Shown: positions 1-8,643 of the stretch, piece by piece
How the letters are laid out: every line of letters begins with the position of its first letter
Numbering within the stretch: the stretch's first letter is position 1
Made by a program: the position numbers and the translations under genes
From: Bacteriovoracaceae bacterium
GTDB taxonomy: Bacteria; Bdellovibrionota; Bacteriovoracia; Bacteriovoracales; Bacteriovoracaceae
Length of the DNA: 64,000 bases
Direction of reading: 5' to 3'
Assembly: GCA_021737405.1 (NCBI GenBank)
Contig: JAIPEG010000001.1
Span: 186,001 to 250,000 of the forward strand
The notes under the pieces: generated by a model
Database searches by the model: none
What the model saw: only the letters and a program-made list of their open reading frames with translations
What the model was told of the DNA's origin: nothing

Positions 1-452
1 TGAAGCTTCATTAGCATGGGGCTACACATTACCTCGGAAGTAACACCTAGGGGAAGACGCCCTGTTCTTGTGTAATCCGCCCCAGTTAAAATGTGATGTT
101 CTACCATGCGATCAATATTTTTCTCACATGTGAAAGGGTTATCCCCTGTAATTCTAAGAACGTGATCCGCATTGTAAATTTTAGAGGTCTCTATTAAGCG
201 TGAAAGAACATCTTCCTCGTGACCAGCATATGCCTCAACGCCCCACTCCAACGCCTTTTCCAACAGAATTGCATCCTCTGGATTACGTGAAGTGCAAAGA
301 ACAATCTTATCGATTGCTGAGGAATTTTTGAGGCGCTTTATGAGTTGATAGGTCATGGGATCACCAGCTAAATCAGCTAGAGCCTTTCTCTTTAGTCTGG
401 TTGACTTCATTCTTACAATTACGCAAGCAAGCACCTTCTGAGTTTTATCCAT
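1..452 (-). CDS. SpsF-family cytidylyltransferase, cut by the window edge
   Basis: The reverse strand encodes about 150 N-terminal residues of a nucleotidyltransferase of the SpsF family, relatives of CMP-Kdo and CMP-sialate synthetases. Visible motifs are the loop CVIVRMKSTRLKRKAL near the N-terminus, the stretch EEDVLSRLIE and ITGDNPF. The ATG at 452 lies inside the end of the upstream synthase gene (8-base overlap), so translation is probably coupled. By position in an sps-like operon it may activate the acidic sugar made by the NeuB-type enzymes upstream; this is inference. The C-terminus lies outside the window. Confidence 0.8.
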   Translation of the reverse strand, partial: MDKTQKVLACVIVRMKSTRLKRKALADLAGDPMTYQLIKRLKNSSAIDKIVLCTSRNPEDAILLEKALEWGVEAYAGHEEDVLSRLIETSKIYNADHVLRITGDNPFTCEKNIDRMVEHHILTGADYTRTGRLPLGVTSEVMCSPMLMKL

Positions 453-1497
453 TTGATTCACCTATATGCTCTAAAGTTATGCTCTCAAACTTCTTAATCT
501 TCTTTTTCACTATTTTTTTCTTTATTAGGTCTTCATTCGAAGGAGGTATACCTATGTCCCCCCTCATAAATTTATACATATGGGGTTCAAGGTGCTCCCC
601 TTCGTGAATATCCTGTATTGCCACTATCGACTTTTTAAAGGTAGCCCTGTAATTGATCTCTGCTTCAGATAAAGAGTTTCTTTTCTCATCTCCCATTACA
701 AGCCAAGAGTCTTTTAATAGCTTTGTGAATTTTTTAAATTCGGTAGAACCCAAGGCTGATTGGTAATCAGTTCCCTTCCGTTCTCTATTGTCTGTTACAT
801 GCTTCTCAATAAAAGGACTCCCTTTAGCAACCGCCATAATGGGTACAATCATCGCCATATCTTCCGAGCCGTCAACATGATCCTGGTAACCTATTGGTAG
901 TGAAAATTTCTCTTGAAGAGTCTTAATAAAGTTCAAGTTATTATCCTCAAGCTTAGTAGGAAATGCTTGAAAACCATGCATTAATAAAATGTTTTCAACA
1001 CCACATTTTTTTGAAACGGTTATTGCTTTCTCTACCTCATCTAAGGTGGACCCTCCCGTCGAAATGATTAAGGGCAGCTTTTCTTTTGATACAATTTCAA
1101 AAACTTGAGGATTAGAGAGGTCTGCCGAATGAAGCTTTATAGCATCTGCGCCTGAACTAACTGCAGTCTGCAATCCAGACTCATCAAGAATATTAACAGA
1201 AACCGTTAATTTTTTCTCTTTAGCGTACTTAATAAGTTTATCCCACTCAGGATAAGAAATCTCTAGCTCCTTAACCAAACTATAGAACTTATGATTGGGT
1301 ACGAGTAGATTATCTGTTGAGAAAATTTGAAACTGAATTCCGTCAGCACCGGCTTCCGCAACAAAGTCGATCATAAAGCGCACCTTCTCAGGGTCACCAT
1401 CATGAGAACAAGCTACCTCGGCCATGATAAAGGGTTCACCTCCATTAGAGATTTCCTTACCATTTAATTTAAAAACTGAACTAAATTCAAAACTCAT
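445..1497 (-). CDS. Divergent NeuB/SpsE-family sugar-acid synthase
   Basis: A 350-residue protein with the NeuB TIM barrel and a C-terminal SAF (antifreeze-like) domain from about residue 285. Family members condense PEP with an amino sugar. Family landmarks are present but altered: EVACSHDG (27-34) where relatives read EIGINHNG, MHGFQAFP (173-180) for LHC.S.YP, and GYQDHV (203-208) for GxSDHT, while EKH (231-233) is kept. The closely linked paralogue at 2167-3198 has canonical motifs. The start ATG overlaps the stop of the neuD-like gene (ATGA). The substrate is unknown; it may use a different acceptor or have lost the reaction. Confidence 0.8.
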   Translation of the reverse strand: MSFEFSSVFKLNGKEISNGGEPFIMAEVACSHDGDPEKVRFMIDFVAEAGADGIQFQIFSTDNLLVPNHKFYSLVKELEISYPEWDKLIKYAKEKKLTVSVNILDESGLQTAVSSGADAIKLHSADLSNPQVFEIVSKEKLPLIISTGGSTLDEVEKAITVSKKCGVENILLMHGFQAFPTKLEDNNLNFIKTLQEKFSLPIGYQDHVDGSEDMAMIVPIMAVAKGSPFIEKHVTDNRERKGTDYQSALGSTEFKKFTKLLKDSWLVMGDEKRNSLSEAEINYRATFKKSIVAIQDIHEGEHLEPHMYKFMRGDIGIPPSNEDLIKKKIVKKKIKKFESITLEHIGESNG

Positions 1498-2180
1498 TTT
1501 TTACCGTCAAAAAGTTCGTAAATATTTTTGGTATGAACTCGAGCACTATAACCGATCATCATAACACTCTCTGGCACATCCTTAGTGATTGTAGTACCTG
1601 CACCTACGAAAGAGCGTTTCTCTAATGTTATGTCTGGTAAAACCGTCGCTCCAATTCCTACAAATGCCATATCCATCAATTTCGCACGGCCCCCTGTTGT
1701 TGAGTTGGGAGCCATTTGTACACAATCACCAAGAACATTATTGTGTTCAATGATGGAGGAAGTATTTAAAATGCAAGAGTGACCTATAGTGCTTCCATTT
1801 TGCACAACTGCATTCGCACCTACAAAACAGCCTTCACCGAGAACGCTTGACTTACTTACTATGGCTGATGGGTGAATTAGTGTGAGAAAGTCTGCTCCCT
1901 TTTCCTTAAGGAAGCTATAAATCTCACCCCGGGCAAGATTGTTTCCAATGGAGATATGAAAGAAGTCTATTTCATTAAGTTGCTGATCAGTAATCTCAAA
2001 GACACTACCTACAACAGGTATCCCCAAAACGTCTTTTCCTTTTAAACTCTCGGTACTATCAAAGAAACAAGTAACCTCGAACTCATTTGAATAGTAGGCA
2101 ATTACGTCAAGAACTACCCCTGCCTGGCCATCTGCTCTAGCTCCAATAAAAGAAACTTTCTTTTTTTTACTCAACGACAT
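1494..2180 (-). CDS. neuD: NeuD/PglD-type sugar O- or N-acyltransferase
   Basis: About 228 residues with an N-terminal Rossmann-like part (KVSFIGARADGQAG) and a left-handed beta-helix built of hexapeptide repeats (SSVLGEGCFVGANAVV, then similar turns), the plan of NeuD and PglD acetyltransferases. The frame stays open upstream to 2246, but the homologous N-terminus begins at the ATG at 2180, which overlaps the end of the preceding synthase by 14 bases and follows GGGGTG. It probably acetylates a sugar made by this operon, using acetyl-CoA in the cytoplasm. The exact acceptor cannot be read from sequence. Confidence 0.85.
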   Translation of the reverse strand: MSLSKKKKVSFIGARADGQAGVVLDVIAYYSNEFEVTCFFDSTESLKGKDVLGIPVVGSVFEITDQQLNEIDFFHISIGNNLARGEIYSFLKEKGADFLTLIHPSAIVSKSSVLGEGCFVGANAVVQNGSTIGHSCILNTSSIIEHNNVLGDCVQMAPNSTTGGRAKLMDMAFVGIGATVLPDITLEKRSFVGAGTTITKDVPESVMMIGYSARVHTKNIYELFDGKK

Positions 2181-3198
2181 CACCCCAACGAAGTAACTCA
2201 TCTGCTTTATAGTTGCATCGAGATTTTTTACCCAGAATATCTTCAAAATGCTTGGGTTTAATACCAGTACCAGGTCGCTTTATCGTAAGATTATCTGAAG
2301 AAAACTCTTCCCCCTCTGTAATATTTTTTGCTACGACCACGCTTCTTCGGTGAACTTTTCTTTGGCCAAGCTCTTTTTCACAAAATATTCTCTGTGTACT
2401 CCCTAGTCCCTCTTCAATTTCCCTTAGTCCCTTGATTAAAGCTTTCATTTCGTCAGGCTCAATTGAAGCCGCATGATCCGGTCCAAACTCTTTTTTATCT
2501 AGGGTAAAATGTTTTTCTATTACTGTTGCTCCCAATGCCCTAGCAGCGATACTCATATTGATTCCTAAAGTATGATCGGAATAACCCACATCAAATGGAA
2601 AAGCATTTCTCAATGTTTCCATATAACGAAGGTTAGTTGTAGAAATCTCCGCCGGATACCATGAAATACAGTGGAGTAGAGTGATTTGATCATTTCCTTG
2701 CTCCAAGATTGCATTTACTGCCTCTTCTGTTTCACCAAGAGTCGCCATTCCAGTTGAGAGAATAATGGGGAGTTTTGACTTTGCCATGTGACGAATTAAA
2801 GGCAGGTTCGTTAAATCGCCTGATGCAATCTTCACGACATCAATCCCCAGAGAAACAAGAAAATCAAAAGACTCATTATCAAAAGCCGTACTTAAAAACT
2901 TGATATTTTTGCTATCACAATAAAGCTTTAACTCTTTGTGAGCCTCTTCATCCAGTTCAAGTCTTTTTAATAGATCTCTAAAACTTTCACCTTCATGGCT
3001 TCCTTCATCTATATAACTGCTAGTTAAAGCATCATGGGTGACAAGCTTTTTTGCCTTAAAGCTCTGAAACTTAACATAGTCTGCACCTGCTTCTACAGCC
3101 GCATCAACCATCTTCCTAGCTTTTTCGAGACTGCCATCATGATTTATACCTGCTTCAGCAATAAAGATTGCCCTGTGCTCACTACTATTTCTTCTCAT
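2167..3198 (-). CDS. NeuB/SpsE-family N-acylneuraminate-type synthase
   Basis: A canonical 343-residue NeuB family enzyme. It has IAEAGINHDG (13-22), LSTGMATLGE, LLHCISWYPA, VGYSDHTLG, IEKHFTLDK followed by GPDHAAS, and a C-terminal SAF domain (roughly 280-343). The expected reaction is condensation of PEP with a 2-acylamino-6-deoxy or hexosamine sugar to give a nonulosonic acid. It overlaps both neighbours and sits between a PseG-like hydrolase and a NeuD-like acyltransferase, which fits a legionaminic/sialic-type branch. The neighbours do not settle which acid is made. Confidence 0.88.
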   Translation of the reverse strand: MRRNSSEHRAIFIAEAGINHDGSLEKARKMVDAAVEAGADYVKFQSFKAKKLVTHDALTSSYIDEGSHEGESFRDLLKRLELDEEAHKELKLYCDSKNIKFLSTAFDNESFDFLVSLGIDVVKIASGDLTNLPLIRHMAKSKLPIILSTGMATLGETEEAVNAILEQGNDQITLLHCISWYPAEISTTNLRYMETLRNAFPFDVGYSDHTLGINMSIAARALGATVIEKHFTLDKKEFGPDHAASIEPDEMKALIKGLREIEEGLGSTQRIFCEKELGQRKVHRRSVVVAKNITEGEEFSSDNLTIKRPGTGIKPKHFEDILGKKSRCNYKADELLRWGDVVE

Positions 3199-4240
3199 AA
3201 TTTTCTCCCACTAGATTTTTTAATTTTTGGGAGAAGATTCTCAAACCTGCTCCCGCTACAATACTTCTACATATATCAACTTGATCGATCAATAATGATT
3301 TGTTTTCAAGAAGAAGACTAATTTTTTTATGTATAGCATCTTCAGAAAGGTCCGGACCATAACCAAGATTAATGTTCACCCCCAACTCTTCAAAACAATC
3401 AGAGATCTCCATTTGTCTTTCAAGTTGGCATAAAGTTGCACCTGGAATGCCCGCTGCAATTCTTTCAAAGAGAGTATTACCACCGGCAGTAATTGCAAAG
3501 TCAAACCTTTTCCAAATATCGTAAAGCCCATCTAAATCGACAAATAATTCAATTTCTTTAGAGCTACGCGATGCTCTATTTTGAAGTTTATCAATATAGC
3601 CAGTTGCCCTTGATGTAATGATAGAAATTTCAAATACTTGAGTAATACCTTCTATCGAGTCTAGAAGTTTAAAAAGTAAATTATTGTGATCACTTCCTCC
3701 CAAGGTTATCAAAAGCTTCTTCAATTCCCCAGATGGGGGCAAGGGCATCTGGTCGTAGTTTCTATCCATAATGAAGAATTCGGGTCCTATTAAGTACTTT
3801 TCACCGAACCTCTTATAACTTTCTGCTTTCTGGTTGGGGTTTCCGTTTAACACCAAATCAGCATCAACTTCACGATAGTTTGAGTCATCAATAATACAAG
3901 CTATTTTTATATTGTTTCTTTTTAAAGGGCCCAGCAATTCAGGCGTTAGATTAAACTCTAATAGATCGAAAAGAACAACATCGCACCCAAGGGACATTGA
4001 ACGCCCTATTAAGAATAATGCCTGCTCTGATAATGAGATTTTTTTTTCAAAAAAGTACAGGTTAACACCAGAGGAATCTTTTCCACTTAAAAATGATCTT
4101 GCCGCATGATCATCCTCAATAAAAAAGTGAACCTCACAATCGAACTGATTCACTAAATATTTTGATATTATCAAGCAACGATTCAAATGACCCATCCCTA
4201 GGTCCTTTCTACCATCAGCTCGAATTAAAATACTTTTCAT
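3185..4240 (-). CDS. PseG/SpsG-like nucleotide-sugar hydrolase
   Basis: 351 residues with the PseG signature IRADGRKDLGMGHLNRCL at the N-terminus and a GT-B-like C-terminal half (LLITLGGSDHNN, AITAGGNTLFERIAAG). PseG enzymes remove UDP from a UDP-diacetamido sugar before the NeuB step; SpsG is the spore-coat homologue. A second, more typical pseG lies at 10476-11525, so this copy probably serves the separate sps-like branch. It overlaps both adjacent genes by 4-14 bases, as expected in an operon. Confidence 0.8.
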   Translation of the reverse strand: MKSILIRADGRKDLGMGHLNRCLIISKYLVNQFDCEVHFFIEDDHAARSFLSGKDSSGVNLYFFEKKISLSEQALFLIGRSMSLGCDVVLFDLLEFNLTPELLGPLKRNNIKIACIIDDSNYREVDADLVLNGNPNQKAESYKRFGEKYLIGPEFFIMDRNYDQMPLPPSGELKKLLITLGGSDHNNLLFKLLDSIEGITQVFEISIITSRATGYIDKLQNRASRSSKEIELFVDLDGLYDIWKRFDFAITAGGNTLFERIAAGIPGATLCQLERQMEISDCFEELGVNINLGYGPDLSEDAIHKKISLLLENKSLLIDQVDICRSIVAGAGLRIFSQKLKNLVGENYEKK

Positions 4241-5310
4241 TTTTTTAATACTCTTACAACTGATTTTACATCTTCGTCACTCATTTCAGGGTAAATTGGC
4301 AAGCAAATGATTTTTGAGGCGATTTCAATTGATTTAAGCATCTTTCCAGAAGTGTGACTTGAGTAACCCAACGTATCTAAAGAAGGAGAGAAATATTGAC
4401 GAGGGTAAATATTTTTATCGTTCATTTCTTTAATTAAGGCACGAAGCTCTTCCTCTGATTTACACACAATTGGAAAGTATGAGTTATTTGAAGAACTACC
4501 TTCATTCCAAACTTGCAACATAAAGTAATCCTTTAACTCATCTCTATAGTGATTAGCTATTTGTTGAACCCTTTCCTGAATAAGATGGAAATCATCCAAA
4601 ACAGCTAAACCCATTGCCGCATGAATTTCGCTCATTTTCGCATTAATACCAGGCCCTCTGATTTCTTTATTTTCATCAAACCCAAAATTTATTAATCGTT
4701 CAGCCGTTTCTAAGTCTTCTTTTTTCTTAAAGACGACTGCCCCCCCCTCTGTGCAATGAAATAATTTTGTTGCATGAAAGCTTAATGTGGAAGCATCACC
4801 AAAACTTAGTACGCTTTTATTCTTATATTTAACATTAAAGGCATGAGCAGCATCGTAGATCACCTTTAGATTATGGCGTTCCGCTACCATTTCCGCGTCT
4901 TCAACATCACACGGATTACCAAAAACATGAACCGGTACAATAGAGTCAAAGCCACCAGAGCTTAAAGAGCTTTCCGCCAATGTAAAATCTAAGTTAAAGG
5001 TGCACGGGTTTATGTCTGAAAAGCCAAAAGGTATCCCTTCCCACTCCAAACTGCTTGCGGTAGCTATAAATGAAAAAGGCGTGGTTAAAGCTTTTCCTCT
5101 GACACCTAATGCTTTATAGGCAATTTGCAGAGCAAGAGTACCATTTGCACACAAAAGTAAATTCTCAACTCCCAAAAACTCACCGAGCTTTTGCCTAAGC
5201 TCCTTACTTAAGGGCCCATTGTTTGTTAGCCAAGTATTGGCATAAATCTTATCTAATAAATGATAAAGTTTTTTCTTATTTGGCAAATATGGTCTTCCTA
5301 CACTTATCAT
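4237..5310 (-). CDS. DegT/DnrJ/EryC1/StrS sugar aminotransferase (SpsC-like)
   Basis: A PLP-dependent nucleotide-sugar aminotransferase of 357 residues. The PLP lysine is K182 in SFHATKLFHCTEGG, and D153 in IYDAAHAF should contact the pyridine nitrogen. These enzymes transaminate a 4-keto or 3-keto nucleotide sugar with glutamate. It is placed directly before the PseG-like gene, as SpsC and PseC are in their pathways. No dedicated 4,6-dehydratase is seen in this operon, so the keto sugar may come from PseB or FnlA nearby, or from a gene outside the window. Confidence 0.88.
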   Translation of the reverse strand: MISVGRPYLPNKKKLYHLLDKIYANTWLTNNGPLSKELRQKLGEFLGVENLLLCANGTLALQIAYKALGVRGKALTTPFSFIATASSLEWEGIPFGFSDINPCTFNLDFTLAESSLSSGGFDSIVPVHVFGNPCDVEDAEMVAERHNLKVIYDAAHAFNVKYKNKSVLSFGDASTLSFHATKLFHCTEGGAVVFKKKEDLETAERLINFGFDENKEIRGPGINAKMSEIHAAMGLAVLDDFHLIQERVQQIANHYRDELKDYFMLQVWNEGSSSNNSYFPIVCKSEEELRALIKEMNDKNIYPRQYFSPSLDTLGYSSHTSGKMLKSIEIASKIICLPIYPEMSDEDVKSVVRVLKK

Positions 5311-6092
5311 TAAATTTCCTTAATAGCTTCTATTGCCTTTATCCATGTACTCGGATCACTGCCTTTAAAGTAACAAAATTTAATATTATTTCCTTCTATC
5401 ATTTGATCTAATTCAGATGCGAGCTCTTGACCATACTTCTTAAAAACATCATTAATGCTGCCCAAAATCAAAGAAGGACAGAGGCTTTTTTCGATGAGTG
5501 ACTTCACAACCCCTAACTCTGCTCCCTCACAGTTCATCCTAAGCACGATTAAGTCCCCCCCCGCTAGAAGGTCCTCATTATGAAGATCGTTTATTACTTT
5601 ATCAAAGGAGTAACCTGAGCAAAGAGTCAACTCATCACTCTCCCCACTATAAAAAAGAGATGAGCTCAAAGAGTTTTTCTCAATATAAAAAGTTACAAGT
5701 TTAGATTCATTTATAAACTCGTGGGGTAAGACTGCGATCGGTAAAAATAGTGCCCTTTTGAATTTTGTCCTTAGCTTTGAGAAAAAGCCCATTACGACCT
5801 CAACCACAGGGTCAACTAAAACTGCGGTAAAGCTTCGCAGGTAGTTCTCTGGACTAAGAAAAAGAGAGAGGTACCAGAAGTGAGTCGTCACTCCATAGTT
5901 CGCAGGAGACTCAATAAACGCACCTTCTCCGTACTTTATTAAACCATTATAGTTAATCAATTTTTTAACCTGTCGCCTAACCCAATCAAACCACCAGTAA
6001 AGATATACCTTAGCAATATAAAGCCTATCACCTGTAAGGACTCTTAACTCTTGAGCCTCATGAGTTCCAATATCAAATATAACCTTTTTCAA
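5310..6092 (-). CDS. FkbM-like methyltransferase, atypical
   Basis: 260 residues starting at TTG after GAGGTAAC. The N-terminal IFDIGTHEAQEL and the later VLRMNCEGAELGVVKSL resemble the FkbM family motifs (D.GA..G and K.D.EGAE), so a SAM-dependent sugar methyltransferase is likely. A hydrophobic and basic stretch (about 25-50) is inserted between the first motif and the rest, which is unusual. It overlaps the aminotransferase gene by one base (TAATG). The acceptor is unknown, and an inactive or non-methylating relative cannot be excluded. Confidence 0.55.
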   Translation of the reverse strand: MKKVIFDIGTHEAQELRVLTGDRLYIAKVYLYWWFDWVRRQVKKLINYNGLIKYGEGAFIESPANYGVTTHFWYLSLFLSPENYLRSFTAVLVDPVVEVVMGFFSKLRTKFKRALFLPIAVLPHEFINESKLVTFYIEKNSLSSSLFYSGESDELTLCSGYSFDKVINDLHNEDLLAGGDLIVLRMNCEGAELGVVKSLIEKSLCPSLILGSINDVFKKYGQELASELDQMIEGNNIKFCYFKGSDPSTWIKAIEAIKEI

Positions 6093-7525
6093 CTAGTTAC
6101 CTCTATCTTAAAAAGGCCATTGCGCAACTTTTTAAGTCCTATCTCCTCAGAGTCAATATCCAAGACTTCGGCCAAACTTTCTACTTTTTGCCTCAGCTCG
6201 CTAATTGGTAATTCACCCTGCTTAGTTTTACCATATCTAAAAATATCCTTTTGTGAGGAATATTTGCCTGAAAGAATACCAGTCAAATGGTCAAGCCATC
6301 CTGCAAACCAAACTAACCTCAACCTTAGGTGTGAGTACAATGCTTTGGGGCTAAAACGAATCTTAACTAAAGAAGGAAAATCTCTAGAAATACTAATTTG
6401 ACCAAATTTAGATAATTCATCCAAAATATTTTCCGAAGATGAAGAAACCCTTTGATCAAAACAGTCTTTCACTAGAGTATTTAAATCCAAGTCAACCTCC
6501 AGCTTTAAGCCTTTGAGTGAAGCTTCTATTTTTTCCATTAGGTCTTCAACATTTTTTGAAATAACTGAAGACTTTAGAGCATATTGATTTAAACGGTTGG
6601 ATAGTTCAATTGGAAGATCCTCTGGTATATAGGTAATGATATTTTTTCCATAATAATGGGCCTCAATTGAGGTTGTACTATTAAAGTGAAATAGAATATC
6701 TGACTCTAATAGAATTGGTGAAATCTCCCCTGACTTACTCATCTCAACATTTTCATACTTAGCGAGGGCTTCCCAAGGTTCTGGATTTTCAGAAGGGTGG
6801 GGTCGTAAGATAATTTTCACTTCAGGATTATTTTTAATAATCGATTCTGCAAGTCCTTTAAATTGTGGGTATATAAGATTCTGAAGTTTCCCGTCTAAGA
6901 ATATCTCTTTAAAGTGATCCTCCGTAGCCCCACTGCCACTCGCGTCCCGCACTGCGGAGTAAGACATTTCTTTATTAATGAAATGATTAGGATAAGGAAA
7001 ACTCGTCGCAATTAAAATTGTCTTCTTATCGGGACATTTTTTCTTTTTGTTCAACCTTTTCAGCGCTTTCCAATAATCAAAAATAGGGCTTCCTGTGATG
7101 ACTCCACAACTTTTAACCGATGGAATATATTTTTCTACTTGCTTGAACTGGTCCATGCCCCAAAAAAACAACATGTCTGCTTTTTTAATGGTTTCATGAC
7201 TATATCGCAGCTCAACACCAGACCTCCCATTGCTTGGCAATAGACCCTCAGCATCAATAGAGGCTACTTTATGCCCAAACCCTCGAATACGACTTTGAAG
7301 GTCAATTTCCCCGGGAACAACACTTTTTAAAAGGACTACGCCTTCAGGAAAGCTATCAAGAAGAGGGAACAGAGCCCTCTTTCCACCAATTACAACCTTC
7401 CATCCTCTTTTTACCGCAATAAGGGATAGCAGAAGCATTCCATTCAGCTCTCTCCTATAGATTTCTAATGGAATGTATAAATAGTTTTCACCTGAAATAT
7501 GTGATTTGCCTTTTAATTTTCTCAT
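6089..7525 (-). CDS. Surface-carbohydrate biosynthesis protein, GT-B-like
   Basis: 478 residues resembling the 'surface carbohydrate biosynthesis protein' group: an N-terminal region with YIPLEIYRRELNGMLLL, a central TILIATSFPYPN, then IILRPHPSENPEPWEAL and a segment with SDILFHFNSTTSIEAHYYG. The RPHP and S-T-S-I-E elements recall CDP-glycerol-phosphotransferase-like and Kps-type transferases. It is the first gene of the minus-strand operon and faces pseB across a 92-base divergent promoter region. Specific donor and acceptor are not known. Confidence 0.6.
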   Translation of the reverse strand: MRKLKGKSHISGENYLYIPLEIYRRELNGMLLLSLIAVKRGWKVVIGGKRALFPLLDSFPEGVVLLKSVVPGEIDLQSRIRGFGHKVASIDAEGLLPSNGRSGVELRYSHETIKKADMLFFWGMDQFKQVEKYIPSVKSCGVITGSPIFDYWKALKRLNKKKKCPDKKTILIATSFPYPNHFINKEMSYSAVRDASGSGATEDHFKEIFLDGKLQNLIYPQFKGLAESIIKNNPEVKIILRPHPSENPEPWEALAKYENVEMSKSGEISPILLESDILFHFNSTTSIEAHYYGKNIITYIPEDLPIELSNRLNQYALKSSVISKNVEDLMEKIEASLKGLKLEVDLDLNTLVKDCFDQRVSSSSENILDELSKFGQISISRDFPSLVKIRFSPKALYSHLRLRLVWFAGWLDHLTGILSGKYSSQKDIFRYGKTKQGELPISELRQKVESLAEVLDIDSEEIGLKKLRNGLFKIEVTS

Positions 7526-7556
7526 AGAAGCATGACATTACCTTAAGATTCTTTGT

Positions 7557-7585
7557 TTGGACATCTGAAGCGTATGTAGTATTAA
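7557..7585 (+). promoter_or_regulatory. Candidate sigma70-type promoter for the pse operon
   Basis: TTGGAC, a 17-base spacer and TATTAA lie 33 bases before the pseB ATG, in the only gap between the divergent operons. The -35 matches 5 of 6 and the -10 matches 4 of 6 consensus bases. Its placement is reasonable, but no transcript data are available. Confidence 0.4.
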
Positions 7586-7617
7586 TATACAAATTCCTTT
7601 ATAAAAAGAGAGTATCT

Positions 7618-8643
7618 ATGCTGCACGGCAAAAGTATATTGATCACGGGTGGTACTGGCTCATTTGGCAAAGCCTTTATTGAAGCGATTCTGAAAGAATA
7701 TCCAGACATAAAAAAGGTTATTGTTTTCTCGAGAGATGAGTTAAAGCAATTCGAAATGATGACCAGCCCTGCTTTCCAACCATATTGTGAAAATGGGACA
7801 AACAAACTTCGTTTCTTTATTGGTGACGTAAGGGACCTAAATAGACTCCGTAGAGCCTGTGAAGGTGTCGACGTTATAATCCATGCAGCTGCTCTAAAGC
7901 AGGTTCCTGCAGCAGAGTATAATCCACTAGAGTGTATTAAAACGAACGTTTACGGTGCACAGAATATCATCGATGCTGCAATGGATTGTGGAGTCAAAAA
8001 GGTTGTTGCCCTTTCAACGGACAAAGCTGCTGCTCCAATCAATCTCTATGGAGCAACTAAGCTCTGCTCTGATAAACTCTTCATTGCCGCAAGCAATATG
8101 ATTGGAAATAGAGAGTTATCCTTTTCCGTAGTTCGCTATGGGAACGTTATGGGCTCAAGAGGCTCAGTGATTCCATTTTTTATAAAGCAAAGAGAATCTG
8201 GTTTCTTGCCAATAACCGATGAAAACATGACACGATTTAGCATTTCTCTCGAAGACGCGGTAAGAATGGTTCTATACGCTCTGGAGAATGCTAACGGTGG
8301 AGAAATATTTGTTCCCAAGATTCCATCCTATAAAATTACTGATATTGCAAAGGCGATTGCTCCAGACTGCGAGCAAAAACTGACAGGAATAAGGCCAGGT
8401 GAAAAAATTCACGAAGAAATGATCACTGAGTCTGATTCGCAAAATACAGTTGACTGCGGAAAGTATTATGCCATTCTCTCACCTGAAGGAATGAAGAAAT
8501 TTGAAATGTATGCTGAAAAATTCGATGCTAAAAAAGTTCCCCAAGGTTTTAAATACAACTCTGGGACCAATGATGATTGGCTAACCCCCGAAGACCTGAG
8601 GGTGTTAATAAAGAAGCATGTTAATCCAAACTTTGAGGTATAG
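7618..8643 (+). CDS. pseB: UDP-GlcNAc 4,6-dehydratase (inverting)
   Basis: 341 residues, the normal length for PseB. It has the NAD(P) loop ITGGTGSFGKAF, the segment FSRDELKQFEM, HAAALKQVPAAEYNP, and STDKAAAPINLYGATK with the catalytic Asp/Lys and Tyr. It catalyses the first step of pseudaminic acid synthesis, giving UDP-2-acetamido-2,6-dideoxy-L-arabino-hexos-4-ulose. It opens a tight plus-strand operon whose next five genes complete the pathway, so identity is nearly certain. Confidence 0.96.
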   Translation: MLHGKSILITGGTGSFGKAFIEAILKEYPDIKKVIVFSRDELKQFEMMTSPAFQPYCENGTNKLRFFIGDVRDLNRLRRACEGVDVIIHAAALKQVPAAEYNPLECIKTNVYGAQNIIDAAMDCGVKKVVALSTDKAAAPINLYGATKLCSDKLFIAASNMIGNRELSFSVVRYGNVMGSRGSVIPFFIKQRESGFLPITDENMTRFSISLEDAVRMVLYALENANGGEIFVPKIPSYKITDIAKAIAPDCEQKLTGIRPGEKIHEEMITESDSQNTVDCGKYYAILSPEGMKKFEMYAEKFDAKKVPQGFKYNSGTNDDWLTPEDLRVLIKKHVNPNFEV

